Shown here: positions 1 through 10,870 of the stretch, piece by piece | Layout: each line of letters starts with the position of its first letter | Position numbering within the stretch: position 1 is the stretch's first letter | Assembly (NCBI RefSeq): GCF_004011805.1 | Contig: NZ_RCHJ01000005.1 | Span: 186,001-250,000 of the forward strand | DNA length: 64,000 bases | Source: Piscinibacter defluvii | Lineage (GTDB): Bacteria > Pseudomonadota > Gammaproteobacteria > Burkholderiales > Burkholderiaceae_C | Reading direction: 5' to 3' | Program-made: the position numbers and the translations under genes | The notes under the pieces: model-generated | Told to the model about the DNA's origin: nothing | Database searches by the model: none | Seen by the model: only the letters and a program-made list of their open reading frames with translations

Positions 1-1859
1 CGGTGCGCATCGCGACGCTGCTGTCGCGCCGGGTGGTCGAGCGCCAGAAGGCGCTGGCCGCCAACGCGGGCCAGATCGACGCGGCGATGATCGACGACCC
101 GGCACGCCTGGTTGCGCTGCTGGACGCCAAGCCGCTGCTGCGCGGCCTGTTTTCCGCGGTGTTCGTGGCCGGGGCCGATGGCCGCATCCGCGTGCTCGCC
201 GAGGCTGCGGGCGTGCGCCGCAGCGAGGTCTACCTGGGCGACCGCGACTACTTCCGCCTCACGCTGTCCGAACGCCGCGGCCAGATCGGCGAGGCCGTGG
301 CAAGCCGCGTGTCCGGCGATCCGGTGATCGTGGTGACGCATCCGCTGGGCGGTAGCGGCCCGGTGCATGGGGTGCTCGGCGGCGTGCTCAACCTGGCGAC
401 GCAGGGCCTGATTGCCGACCTGGTGGAGGACGACAACGCCGACCGGGTGCTCAGCATCGTCACCGACGCGCACGGCCATGTGCTGGTGCACCCGTCGCGT
501 GAAAGGGTGCTGAAGGACCTGGACGACGAACCCCGACTGCAGCAGGCGATCGCCGAGTGGCGCCGCAGCGGTGCGCCGGTCGAGCCGGCCGGACTGCTGC
601 TGCGGCAACCGGGTGAACTGGTCGGCGCGGCCGGGGTCGCGGGGCCGGACTGGATGGTCTGGCGCATCCGTGCGGAGAGCGACCTGCTGGCCCCGCTGCA
701 TGCCGCCCGCGGCAAGACGGTGCTCTGGGCCGGCGGGCTGATCGCGGTGCTGTCGCTGGTGATGCTGACGCTGCTGTTCCGGCTGCTGCAGCCGCTGGCC
801 CGGCTGCAGGAGCGTGCCGGGCACCTGTTCGACGGCACGCACGAGGTGACCGAAGGCTGGCCCGAGACCAGGGGCGAGATCGGGCGACTGACCCGCGTGC
901 TGCGCCACGTCACGGCCGAACGCGCCCAGCTCGAGGCCTTCAACGCCGAGGTGCTGCGCAAGCTGAGTTCGGTGATGGATGCGGCGCCGCTGGGCATCGC
1001 GTTCACGAGAGCCCAGCGCTTCGAGCTGGTCAGCGCCGAGTTCTGCCGCCTGTTCGCGCTGTCGCAGCAGCAGCTGCTGGGCCAGGCCGCGCGCATGATC
1101 CATGTCTCCGACGAGGACCATGCCGCGCTGGACCCGCAGGTCAGCGCCGCGTTCGCGCGCGGCGAGCCCTACGTGGGCGAGTGGCAGATGCGGCGCGGCG
1201 ACGGCAGCCGCTTCTGGGCCCAGCTGAGGGCCCGCCCGGTGGACATGCACGACGCCGGCGCCGGCACGATCTGGTCGGTGGCCGACGTGACGGCACAGGT
1301 CGCGGCGCGCGAGGCGCTCGAATGGTCGGCCGGCCACGACGCGCTGACCGGCCTGGCCAACCGCACGCTGCTGCTGCAGCAGCTCGAGCGTGTGCTGCAG
1401 GCCCGACCGCGCTCGCTGCCGGCCGCGCTGGTGATGGTCGACCTGGACCGGTTCAAGCCGATCAACGACCGCGCCGGCCACGCGGCCGGCGACGCGATGC
1501 TCAAGGCGGTGGCGGTGGTGCTCGGCGCGCGCGTGCGTGCCAGCGACCTGGTCGTGCGGCTGGGCGGCGACGAGTTCGCGCTCCTGCTCGAACGCTGCCC
1601 CCACGAGACCGCGCTGCGCATCGCCGAGGCCGCGCGTGGTGCGATCCAGGACATCGCGCTGCCCTGGCAGGGCGAGCAGCTGCGCGTCGGTGCCAGCCTG
1701 GGCGTGGCCTCGCTGACGCCCGAGACGGCCGATGCGGCGGCCTGGATGGAGGCGGCCGACGCCGCCTGCTATGCCGCCAAGAACGCGGGCCGGGGCAGGG
1801 TGTGTGCCGCGCCGCGCGCGCGGCTGCGGGTGGTGGGCGGCGACGCCGCCGTCAGCTGA
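1..1859 (+). CDS. Diguanylate cyclase (sensor-HAMP-PAS-GGDEF), 5' truncated
   Basis: Makes the second messenger c-di-GMP from two GTP. Counting from the first codon at base 3, an extracytoplasmic sensor region (about residues 1-230) is followed by a membrane helix near 235-260, a HAMP-like linker, a PAS domain around 320-430 and a C-terminal GGDEF domain. The catalytic GGDEF signature is intact at residues 521-525, and an RASD tetrad ends five residues before it, matching the RxxD inhibitory I-site, so an active, product-inhibited enzyme is expected. The usual first transmembrane helix is missing, so the true start lies left of the window. The stop overlaps the stop of the convergent Mg2+ ATPase gene by 8 nt. 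The input signal cannot be told from sequence. Confidence 0.93.
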   Translation, partial: VRIATLLSRRVVERQKALAANAGQIDAAMIDDPARLVALLDAKPLLRGLFSAVFVAGADGRIRVLAEAAGVRRSEVYLGDRDYFRLTLSERRGQIGEAVASRVSGDPVIVVTHPLGGSGPVHGVLGGVLNLATQGLIADLVEDDNADRVLSIVTDAHGHVLVHPSRERVLKDLDDEPRLQQAIAEWRRSGAPVEPAGLLLRQPGELVGAAGVAGPDWMVWRIRAESDLLAPLHAARGKTVLWAGGLIAVLSLVMLTLLFRLLQPLARLQERAGHLFDGTHEVTEGWPETRGEIGRLTRVLRHVTAERAQLEAFNAEVLRKLSSVMDAAPLGIAFTRAQRFELVSAEFCRLFALSQQQLLGQAARMIHVSDEDHAALDPQVSAAFARGEPYVGEWQMRRGDGSRFWAQLRARPVDMHDAGAGTIWSVADVTAQVAAREALEWSAGHDALTGLANRTLLLQQLERVLQARPRSLPAALVMVDLDRFKPINDRAGHAAGDAMLKAVAVVLGARVRASDLVVRLGGDEFALLLERCPHETALRIAEAARGAIQDIALPWQGEQLRVGASLGVASLTPETADAAAWMEAADAACYAAKNAGRGRVCAAPRARLRVVGGDAAVS

Positions 1860-4365
1860 AGAAGCGGCGCTTCGCCAGCTCGGTGGCGGCCACGTAGGCC
1901 AGCACGATCGCCAGCAGCACGGCCCACAGCGTGCCGGGCAGCGGCGCGAAGCCGAGCAGCCCGGCCAGCGGCGGCCAGGCCACCAGCAGCACCGAGGCGG
2001 CCGCCACCGCGACGGTGGTGATGGCCAGCCCGCGCCCGGGCCGGCTGCGCCAGGCCGGCCCGGCGGTGCGCAGCACCATCACCACGGCCAGTTCGGTGAG
2101 CAGCGAGACCAGGAACCAGGCCGCGTGGAAGGCCGGCTGCGCGACCGCGAACACGCGCACGAGCAGCCAGAAGGTGAGCAGGTCGAACAGCGAGCTGATC
2201 GCGCCGAACAGCAGCATGAAGCGGCGCAGCGCGGCCAGGTCCCAGCGGCCGGCGCGGCGCAGCGCGGGGGCGTCGACGCGGTCGGTGGCGATGGCCAGCG
2301 AGGGCAGGTCGGAGAGAAAGTTGTTGAGCAGGATCTGGCCCGCGGTCAGCGGGAGGAAGGGCAGCAGCGGCGTGGCGATGGCCATGCTGACCATGTTGCC
2401 GAAGTTGGCGCTGGTGGTGATCTGGATGTACTTCAGCGTGTTGGCGAAGGTGCGCCGGCCTTCGGCGATGCCGCGCTCGAGCACGCCCAGGTCGGCACGC
2501 AGCAGCACCAGGTCGGCGCTCTCGCGCGCCACGTCGACCGCGTGCTCGACCGAGATGCCGACGTCGGCCGCGTGCAGCGCCGGCGCGTCGTTGATGCCGT
2601 CGCCGAGGAAGCCGACCGCATGCCCGCGGTGCTGCAGTGCACGCACGATGCGCTCCTTCTGCGCCGGCTCGACCTCGGCGAACACATGCGTGCGCTCGGC
2701 CAGGTGCCACAGCGCCTCGTCGCGCAGGCCGGCGATCCGCGCGCCGGTCAGCAGCGCCGTCGCGTCCAGCCCGACCTGCGCGGCCACGCGCGCGGCCACG
2801 TGGCGGTTGTCGCCGGTGACCATCGCCACGCGCACGCCGCGCCGCGCCAGCGCCTGCAGCGTGGCCGCGGCGTCGGGCTTGACCGGGTCGTGGAAGCAGA
2901 CGAAGCCGGCCAGCACGAGCCCCTTCTCGTCGGCCACGGTGTAGTTGTCGCGCCGCGGCGCCCGCGTGGTGGCCAGCGCCAGCACGCGCAGGCCCTGCTC
3001 GCCCTGCTGCTGCACGAAGGCCTCGGCCGCGGCGCGGCCGGCGGCGTCGATGGCGCAGGCGTCGAGCACCTGCGGCACGGCGCCCTTGGTGACCAGCAGC
3101 GGGGCCTCGCCGTCGCGCTCGAGCACCACGGTCAGGCGGCGGCGCACGAAGTCGTAGGGGATCTCGTCGAGCTTGCGCCAGGGCGCGGTCGACAGGCCGG
3201 CGCGCCGGCCGGCATCGACCAGCGCCTGGTCGATCGGGTTGTCGATGCCGGTCTCGAAGGCCGCGTTCAGGTGCGCCAGGCGCAGCACCTCGTCGGACGG
3301 CCGGGCGGCCGCATCGACCGTGGCGGCCAGCGCGAGGGTGCCCTCGGTCAGCGTGCCGGTCTTGTCGGTCAGGAGGCGGTCCATGCCGCCGAGGTCCTCG
3401 ATCGCATCGAGCCGGCGCACCAGCACGCCGGCGCGTGCCAGCCGCAGCGCGCCGCGCGCCAGCGAGACGCTGACGATGGCCGGCAGCAGCTCGGGCGACA
3501 GCCCGACCGCCAGCGCCACCGCGAACAGCAGCGACTCGACCACCGGCCGGCCGAGCAGCTGGTTGGCCACCAGCACCACGATCACGACCAGCAGCATCAG
3601 CCGCAGCAGCAGCAGCCCGAAGTGGCGCAGACCGCGCTCGAACTCGGTCTCGGGCTCGTTGCCGAGCAGGTGGCCCGACAGCCCGGCCAGCACCGTGCCT
3701 GCGCCGGTGCGCACCACCAGCACGCGGGCCTGGCCGCTGCGCACCGAACTGCCGGCAAACAGGGCGTTGTGCCGTTCGGCCAGCGCCGCGTCGGCCGCGC
3801 TGCGGCCCGGCCGCTTCTCCACCGGCAGCGATTCGCCGGTCAGGCTGGCCTGGTTGACGAGGAAGTCGGTGGCCGAGAGCAGCACGCCGTCGGCCGGCAC
3901 CAGGTGCCCGGCGGCCAGCTCGAGCACGTCGCCCGGCACCAGGCCGGCGGCCGGCAGCGTGCGCACCTGCCCGCCGCGGCACACCCGCGCCGTCAGCGCC
4001 AGGCGGCGCTGCAGCGCCTCGACCGCACGCGAGGCGCGCAGTTCCTGCGCGAAGCCCAGGCCGGCGCTGGCGACCACGATCAGCAGGATCAGCACCGCGT
4101 CGGCCCAGTCCTGCAGCAGCATCGACAGCAGCGCGCCGACCACCAGGATCAGCACCAGCGGGTTGGTGAACTGGCGCAGCGCCAGGCGCAGCACCACGTG
4201 CGTCGGGCCGCGCTGCAGGCTGTTGGGACCGCGGCTTGCGAGGCGCCGGGCGGCCTCGGCATCGTCGAGCCCCTCGGCGCGGCTCTCTAGCGCGGCCAGC
4301 AGCGCACCGGCATCCTGCGCCCACCAGGCCTCGGGCGGCGGGGTGGTCTCGGGCGGCGTGTCCAT
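1852..4365 (-). CDS. mgtA: Mg2+-translocating P-type ATPase (MgtA/MgtB type)
   Basis: Inner-membrane P-type ATPase of 837 aa, the normal MgtA length, expected to import Mg2+. It has the N-terminal cation-ATPase domain, the phosphorylation motif DKTGTLTEG with the aspartate at about residue 334, the GDGIND hinge motif, and C-terminal membrane helices with the family-typical TAGQILLNNFLSD stretch. The ATG at 4365 has only a weak Shine-Dalgarno. Upstream on the same strand, 72 nt away, is a 27-codon gene behind a LexA box, so part of mgtA transcription may come from that promoter. The spacer contains GC-rich inverted repeats (CCCCGCGGGG just after the small gene, then CGCGG-TTGA-CCGCG) that could structure the leader. 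Ca2+ or another divalent cation is the alternative substrate. Confidence 0.9.
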   Translation of the reverse strand: MDTPPETTPPPEAWWAQDAGALLAALESRAEGLDDAEAARRLASRGPNSLQRGPTHVVLRLALRQFTNPLVLILVVGALLSMLLQDWADAVLILLIVVASAGLGFAQELRASRAVEALQRRLALTARVCRGGQVRTLPAAGLVPGDVLELAAGHLVPADGVLLSATDFLVNQASLTGESLPVEKRPGRSAADAALAERHNALFAGSSVRSGQARVLVVRTGAGTVLAGLSGHLLGNEPETEFERGLRHFGLLLLRLMLLVVIVVLVANQLLGRPVVESLLFAVALAVGLSPELLPAIVSVSLARGALRLARAGVLVRRLDAIEDLGGMDRLLTDKTGTLTEGTLALAATVDAAARPSDEVLRLAHLNAAFETGIDNPIDQALVDAGRRAGLSTAPWRKLDEIPYDFVRRRLTVVLERDGEAPLLVTKGAVPQVLDACAIDAAGRAAAEAFVQQQGEQGLRVLALATTRAPRRDNYTVADEKGLVLAGFVCFHDPVKPDAAATLQALARRGVRVAMVTGDNRHVAARVAAQVGLDATALLTGARIAGLRDEALWHLAERTHVFAEVEPAQKERIVRALQHRGHAVGFLGDGINDAPALHAADVGISVEHAVDVARESADLVLLRADLGVLERGIAEGRRTFANTLKYIQITTSANFGNMVSMAIATPLLPFLPLTAGQILLNNFLSDLPSLAIATDRVDAPALRRAGRWDLAALRRFMLLFGAISSLFDLLTFWLLVRVFAVAQPAFHAAWFLVSLLTELAVVMVLRTAGPAWRSRPGRGLAITTVAVAAASVLLVAWPPLAGLLGFAPLPGTLWAVLLAIVLAYVAATELAKRRFFS

Positions 4366-4437
4366 CGCCCGAGTGTTGGCGAAGCCGCCAGCCGGCTCTT
4401 GCGCGCGGTCAACCGCGGCCGGCAGCCCCGCGGGGTG

Positions 4438-4521
4438 TCACAGCCAGCGCCACAGGCGCTTCAGCCAGGCCGGCGCCTGGTACTTGCTCGGGCGGTAGTT
4501 CTGGCGCAGCGGATAGTGCAT
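4438..4521 (-). CDS. 27-aa basic, Trp-rich small protein behind an SOS box
   Basis: A 27-codon reading frame on the minus strand, too short for routine gene callers. The peptide begins MHYPLRQNYRP and ends AWLKRLWRWL: net positive, five aromatic residues in the first 14 and last 10 positions plus three Trp near the end, with a C-terminal segment that could form an amphipathic helix. All codons but one after the ATG end in G or C, as in genuine genes here. A GGAG motif lies about 9 nt before the ATG, and a complete LexA box sits 28-47 nt upstream. I do not recognise the family. It could be an SOS-induced membrane-active peptide, or a leader ORF for the downstream mgtA gene; it carries three prolines, which matters because proline-codon leaders control mgtA in enterobacteria. 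Inference only. Confidence 0.6.
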   Translation of the reverse strand: MHYPLRQNYRPSKYQAPAWLKRLWRWL

Positions 4522-4548
4522 GGGGCGCTCCGGCGATCGAATGCAGGG

Positions 4549-4568
4549 TACTGTATATGCATACAGCT
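4549..4568 (-). promoter_or_regulatory. LexA (SOS) box and promoter
   Basis: The core CTGTATATGCATACAG (4551-4566) fits the LexA consensus CTGT-N8-ACAG exactly, and the AT-rich centre and flanking TA also match the classical box. On the minus strand a TTGCAC hexamer precedes it with a 17-nt spacer to TACAGT, which would make a sigma70 promoter with the operator covering the -10 region. The only gene starting just downstream is the 27-codon frame, followed by mgtA; nothing on the plus strand starts nearby. Confidence 0.75.
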
Positions 4569-4608
4569 TCTCGTGCAAGCCGGGGGACCCCCGCGCGGGG
4601 TCACGTGG

Positions 4609-5828
4609 TCAGGGCGCCGCGGCGGGAGCGAAGAACACGTCGAGCGTCGGAAAGGCGGCGCGGCCGCGCAGGCAGTCCCACAGGTAGACCGCGAGGCCGG
4701 GGTCGCCGGTCCACAGCGAATGCCGGCCCCGGCCGAACTGCGCGCGATCGGCCTCGCTCTGCGCCAGCGCATGCATCGCGAAGGCACGCGCGCGTTCGAG
4801 CCAGCGGGCCTCGCCGGTGCGCTGGTACAGCACCAGGAAGGCGTAGCCGTTGCCGGCCGTGCCGTGGCACAGGTTGGCGCCCTTGGCCAGCGGGCCGGCG
4901 CGCCAGACCGTCTCGCCGGCGGCGCTCAGCAGCGGGTCGAGTCCGGCGTCGGGCCAGCGCGCGAGGCAGACCACGAAGCCCGGCGCGCCGTGACAGAACT
5001 GCATCAGCCACTTGGACGGGCCGCGGGTCACGTCGGCCAGCTGCGCGGGCCAGTTGACCAGGCCGTCCTCGTGGCGCGCGCTGCGGGTCACGGTCTCGGC
5101 GATGCAGCGCTGCCAGGCCGGCCAGTCGGGCAGCAGGTGGCGGCCGCGCAGCAGCGCCGCCGCGGTGGCGACGAAGCCGTGCACGCCGTCGAGGTAGCTG
5201 CAGCGCTGTCCGTACAGGTCCTGCACCCAGTGGTGGCAACCATGCTCGGCGCTCCATTCGAGCTGCGACCAGAGCATCGCGGCGATGCGGCGGAAGGCCT
5301 CGGCCCAGTGCGCCGCGCCGTCGTGTTCGTGCAGGAAGGCCGCGGCCAGCAGCGCACCGGGGGCGCCCCACATCAGCTCGCGGGTCGGATGGTCGAGCGT
5401 GCGCCCGAGCAGCGCCGGCAGGCTGCGCGCCAGCTCGCCGTCGGGCTCGTCCTGCGCGGCCATCATGGCGATCGGCAGCTCGCCCATCAGGTACGAGCCG
5501 TGGTCGTCGCTGCCGCCGGCGGCGAGCCAGGCGCGATTCGCGTCGCGCAGTGCGACGAAGTCCTCGCGCCACGGGCCGCGCGGCGCCGCGCCGACCGCCG
5601 CCAGGTAGCGCAGCGCCCACACCACCCCGGCCGCACCGAAGTAGAGCGAGGGCGAGATCGCCTGCGGGTCCTCGCCCGGCTCGAGGTCGTTCGGGTGCGT
5701 CGGCCACCAGCGGCCCGGCACCCGCGCCGCCTCGGTGTCGCGCACGATGGCCTCGATCGCGGCGCGCACCCGGCCTTCGTCCCAGGCCAGGGGCGCGAGC
5801 GCCTCGTGGCGCGCCGGCTCGAACAGCA

Positions 5829-5829
<1 letters not shown>
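4609..5829 (-). CDS. LanC-like zinc protein
   Basis: A 406-aa protein with the alpha-toroid repeats and zinc signature of the LanC/LanCL superfamily: His217 in DGVHGF, Cys279 in FCHGAPGF, and the Cys321-His322 pair in CHGTAGNGYAFL, followed by the family-typical SLWTGDPGLAVYLWDC at 371-386. LanC enzymes add cysteine thiols to dehydroamino acids to make lanthionine rings; eukaryotic LanCL relatives couple glutathione to dehydrated sites. No lanthipeptide precursor, dehydratase or exporter is nearby, so lantibiotic synthesis is unlikely and the substrate is unknown. The ATG overlaps the stop of the upstream malic enzyme gene (TGATG), indicating translational coupling. The protein looks full-length, with no signal peptide. 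Confidence 0.8.
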
Positions 5830-8141
<2,312 letters not shown>

Positions 8142-8273
8142 GCATGTCTCCTGAGGGGCGGGTCGTCCGGCCCGGGGGCGGCATGCTACCGGGCCTGTCG
8201 CCGATGGTGCGCCATTGCCCCTGCGGCGTCCATTGTGGGAGCCCGCAGGCCGTGCTCGCTCAGGTCGCGCGGC

Positions 8274-8912
8274 TCAGGCCGGCGGCGCGGCGGTGGTCGC
8301 CAGCAGCAGCGCGCGCAGGTGGCAGGCGCTGCCGACCAGCACGAACAGGTGCCACACCAGGTGGCCGAAGCGCAGGCGCGCATCGGCGAGGAAGAACAGC
8401 ACGCCGGCGCCGTACGCCGCCACGCCGGCGGCCAGCCAGCCGCGCGCGCCGGCGTCGAGCTCGCGCAGCGCGGGGGCGAGGGCGGCCAGCGCCGCGGCGC
8501 CGAGCAGCAGGTAGACGCCGGTCGAGCGGCGCCGGTCGGTCAGCCGGCCGGCGAGCTTGAGCGCCGCACCCGCCAGCGCGAGCAGCCACACCGCCACGCA
8601 GACCTCGGCCCGCCCGGCGCCGAGGGCGAACGGCGTCAGGCTGCCGGCGATGAAGAGGAAGATCGCCGCATGGTCCAGCGCGCGCAGGCGCGGCTTGAGC
8701 AGCCCGGGCGGGCAGGCGTGGCAGGCCACCGAGGCGGCGTACTGCAGCAGCATGGTGGTGCAGAACAGCGCCGCGGCCAGCGCGCCATGCCGGCCGTCGT
8801 GCGCGGCGGCCGACTGCAGCAGCGCCGGCGCGGCGGCCAGCGCGAGCAGGCAGCCGAGCAGGTGGCTGGCCGCGTTGGCCAGTTCCTCGTGCGGCGAGCC
8901 CGGCGTGTGCAT
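8274..8912 (-). CDS. Hemolysin III / PAQR-family membrane protein
   Basis: A 212-aa integral membrane protein with about seven hydrophobic helices. Family hallmarks are EELANAASHLLGCLLAL at the N-terminus, SVACHACP in place of the usual SxxYH segment, the central RALDHAAIFLFIAGSLTPF block, and FGHLVWHLFVLVGSACH near the end, which supplies the conserved His residues of a putative metal site. The hemolytic activity that named the family is doubtful for most members; a role in membrane lipid or ion homeostasis is more likely. The start at MHTPGSPHEELAN is chosen because it places the first conserved segment at the normal distance. It stands alone on the minus strand with a weak Shine-Dalgarno. 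Confidence 0.85.
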   Translation of the reverse strand: MHTPGSPHEELANAASHLLGCLLALAAAPALLQSAAAHDGRHGALAAALFCTTMLLQYAASVACHACPPGLLKPRLRALDHAAIFLFIAGSLTPFALGAGRAEVCVAVWLLALAGAALKLAGRLTDRRRSTGVYLLLGAAALAALAPALRELDAGARGWLAAGVAAYGAGVLFFLADARLRFGHLVWHLFVLVGSACHLRALLLATTAAPPA

Positions 8913-8931
8913 GGCGCGGGGGAGCCGTGGT

Positions 8932-9150
8932 TCAGTGGCGCGCGGCCGGCACGACCACCGGCACGCCCAGGTCGCGGCCCACCGCATGCTGGGCCTGCCG
9001 CAGGCTGGCGCGCTCGCGGTCGCTCAGTGCGGCGAGGTCGATGCCGCCGTCGGCATCGCACGGAAACGCGTAGCCGCGCCCGGCGTCGAACAGCGACGCA
9101 AAGCGCAGTTCCCAGCGGGCGGCAGTGCGGGTGGCTTCGGTGACTTGCAT
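8932..9150 (-). CDS. Conserved 72-aa cytoplasmic protein
   Basis: A 72-aa protein starting MQVTEATRTAARWELRF with the central block FDAGRGYAFPCDADGGIDL and the later ALSDRERASLRQAQHAVG. I recognise this arrangement from small hypothetical proteins common in Burkholderiales, but know of no function. A perfect AGGAGG sits 5 nt before the ATG at 9150, which decides this start over the longer in-frame ATG upstream. There is no signal peptide or membrane helix, and one cysteine lies in the central block. It ends 19 nt before the hemolysin III-family gene on the same strand, so the two may be co-transcribed. Confidence 0.75.
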   Translation of the reverse strand: MQVTEATRTAARWELRFASLFDAGRGYAFPCDADGGIDLAALSDRERASLRQAQHAVGRDLGVPVVVPAARH

Positions 9151-9248
9151 GGTGCCTCCTGGTACGTCGGGCACTGAGGCCCTGTCCACAGGCTAGGCAC
9201 CGGATGTATCGGCCGGGTGTCGAAACCCTCCTGTTTCCGTCACGTTTG

Positions 9249-9947
9249 TCATCGTCCGGCTGCGCCGCCGGATTCCACCAGCGCGATGCGCCGCGCGAGG
9301 CGCTGCGCCTCCTCCGCAGCGCCGGCCTGGGTGGCCAGGCGCTGCTGCACCTTCAGCCAGGCCAGCAGCGGACGCCGCCAGCCCTGGGCCGAGGCGGTGT
9401 CCGCGGCGCGTGCGATCAGCGCCGGGTCGGCCCGGCCCGCCTGGAACAGCAAGGCGATCGCGATCAGGCGCGACTGCGGGTCCTTGATCGCGGCCACCGC
9501 GTCGCCGGCCCCGCGGCCGCCGGCCATCGCCGCGGCCACGCCGCGCTGCGCCTCGGGCAGCAGCGCGATGCGCTCGGGCGCGAGCGCGCGGCCCTGCAGG
9601 TGCTCGGCGTAGGCCTGCTCGGCTGCGCCGGCGTCGGCGCGCAGCGGCTCGAAGCCCTCGCAGGGGCCGAACGCCAGGCTCGCGACACGCGCCGCGCAGC
9701 GCATCAGTTCGGCGCGCGCCAGCAGTTCGGGGCGGCCGGTGCGCGCCAGCGCCTGCCGGGCGCGCTGCGCGGCGGCGTTCTCGGCGCGTGCATCCCCCTC
9801 GAGGTGCGCCGTCACGGCGGCCTCGACCGCGCTGCGCGCCTCGCCCTGCCAGGCCGGCGCCGGCGGGCCCGAGGCGCAGCCGGCGGCCAGCGCGAGCAGC
9901 AGCGCGCTCAGCGCAGCTTCAGCTCGTTGTCGCGTGCAAACGGCCAT
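9249..9947 (-). CDS. Putative lipoprotein, third gene of the MCE operon
   Basis: A 232-aa protein with a hydrophobic N-terminus ending in a lipobox (LAAGC, cysteine near residue 24), so it is probably exported and lipid-anchored. The mature part is almost entirely alpha-helical and rich in Ala, Arg and Leu, with no motif I know. Its start overlaps the end of the MCE-domain gene by 40 nt, which argues for a shared transcript and coupled translation. MCE transport operons often end with an auxiliary lipoprotein (PqiC-like), but I cannot see PqiC sequence features here, so the role is inferred from position only. Confidence 0.65.
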   Translation of the reverse strand: MAVCTRQRAEAALSALLLALAAGCASGPPAPAWQGEARSAVEAAVTAHLEGDARAENAAAQRARQALARTGRPELLARAELMRCAARVASLAFGPCEGFEPLRADAGAAEQAYAEHLQGRALAPERIALLPEAQRGVAAAMAGGRGAGDAVAAIKDPQSRLIAIALLFQAGRADPALIARAADTASAQGWRRPLLAWLKVQQRLATQAGAAEEAQRLARRIALVESGGAAGR

Positions 9948-10870
9948 CGCCGGTTCACCTCGTCCACCATCTGCTCGAGCTTGCGCACCGTCGCATCGAC
10001 CTCCTGGCGCAGCGCGCCGAGGTCGGCGGTGGCACCCTTCACGTCGCCGGCGATGCCCTGCGCCTGCTCGAGCAGACCGTCGACCTTGCGCAGCGTGCCG
10101 CGTGCCTCCAGCAGCATCGCGTTGAGCTGCTGGATGGTGGCGCGGCTCTCGCGCACCAGGCCGTCGGGGCCGAGCACCTGCGCGTCGGCGCGCGCGGCAA
10201 TGCCGTCCAGCCGCGCCAGCAGCGCGTTGGTGCGCGCCACGGCCTCGGAGAGCTTCTTGGTGTCGGCCTCGTTGCCCAGCAGCAGGCCGGCGGCGCCACG
10301 CGGGCCGTTGAGCTTCTCGGTGAGCACCTGGATGTTGGCCAGGCTGGCGGCCAGCGGCCCGTCGCCGGCGGTCAGGCGCGTCAGGTTGTCGATCAGCTCG
10401 CGCATCGCCGACACCAGCTTGGGCATCTCGGCCGCGGTGTCGCCGATCAGCACCGGGCGCTGCGCGCCGTCGGCGAGCTCGGGGCCTTCGAGCAGCCCGG
10501 TGTAGGCGCGCAGGTTGGCGCCGCCGACCACGCTGCGCGTCAGCGTGAACACGCTGGTCTCGCGCAGCCAGCGCGCGTCCTTGCGCGGCACGTCGACCAG
10601 GATGCGCGCCTGGCCGTCGGCGCCGAGCTCGATGTCGCGCACGCGGCCGACCGGGAAGCCGGCGAAGGTGAGGTCCATGCCGACCCGCACGCCCTCCGAA
10701 TCCTCGGCGATCAGCACCAGGCGCTGGGTCGGCTCGAAGGCGCCGCGGGCGTAGAGCAGGTAGAGCGCCGCGCTGCCCACCAGCAGCACGAACAGCAGCA
10801 GCAGCGCCGCGGCCTTCAGCTCGACGTTGGCGATCGGCGCGGCGGGTTCGAGCGGGTCCGGAGCTGACAT
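9908..10870 (-). CDS. MCE-family (MlaD-like) lipid-transport protein
   Basis: A 320-aa periplasmic protein anchored by one N-terminal helix (about residues 20-43). The MCE domain follows at about 45-125, with the characteristic GVRVGMDLTFAGFPVGRV segment, then a long helical region including TLRKVDGLLEQAQ. In Mla/Mce systems such proteins form hexameric rings that pass phospholipids between membranes. The ATG overlaps the stop of the permease gene (TGATG), so permease and MCE protein are translationally coupled. The protein is longer than E. coli MlaD (183 aa) because of the helical C-terminal part, as in PqiB/YebT-like and many betaproteobacterial members. Confidence 0.85.
   Translation of the reverse strand: MSAPDPLEPAAPIANVELKAAALLLLFVLLVGSAALYLLYARGAFEPTQRLVLIAEDSEGVRVGMDLTFAGFPVGRVRDIELGADGQARILVDVPRKDARWLRETSVFTLTRSVVGGANLRAYTGLLEGPELADGAQRPVLIGDTAAEMPKLVSAMRELIDNLTRLTAGDGPLAASLANIQVLTEKLNGPRGAAGLLLGNEADTKKLSEAVARTNALLARLDGIAARADAQVLGPDGLVRESRATIQQLNAMLLEARGTLRKVDGLLEQAQGIAGDVKGATADLGALRQEVDATVRKLEQMVDEVNRRWPFARDNELKLR

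Noticed and set aside
4581..4600. Palindrome CCCCGCGCGGGG with an adjacent GGGGG-A-CCCCC near the LanC-like gene end as terminator
   Set aside because: No usable loop in the second repeat and no T-run on either strand; a Rho-independent terminator is not supported.
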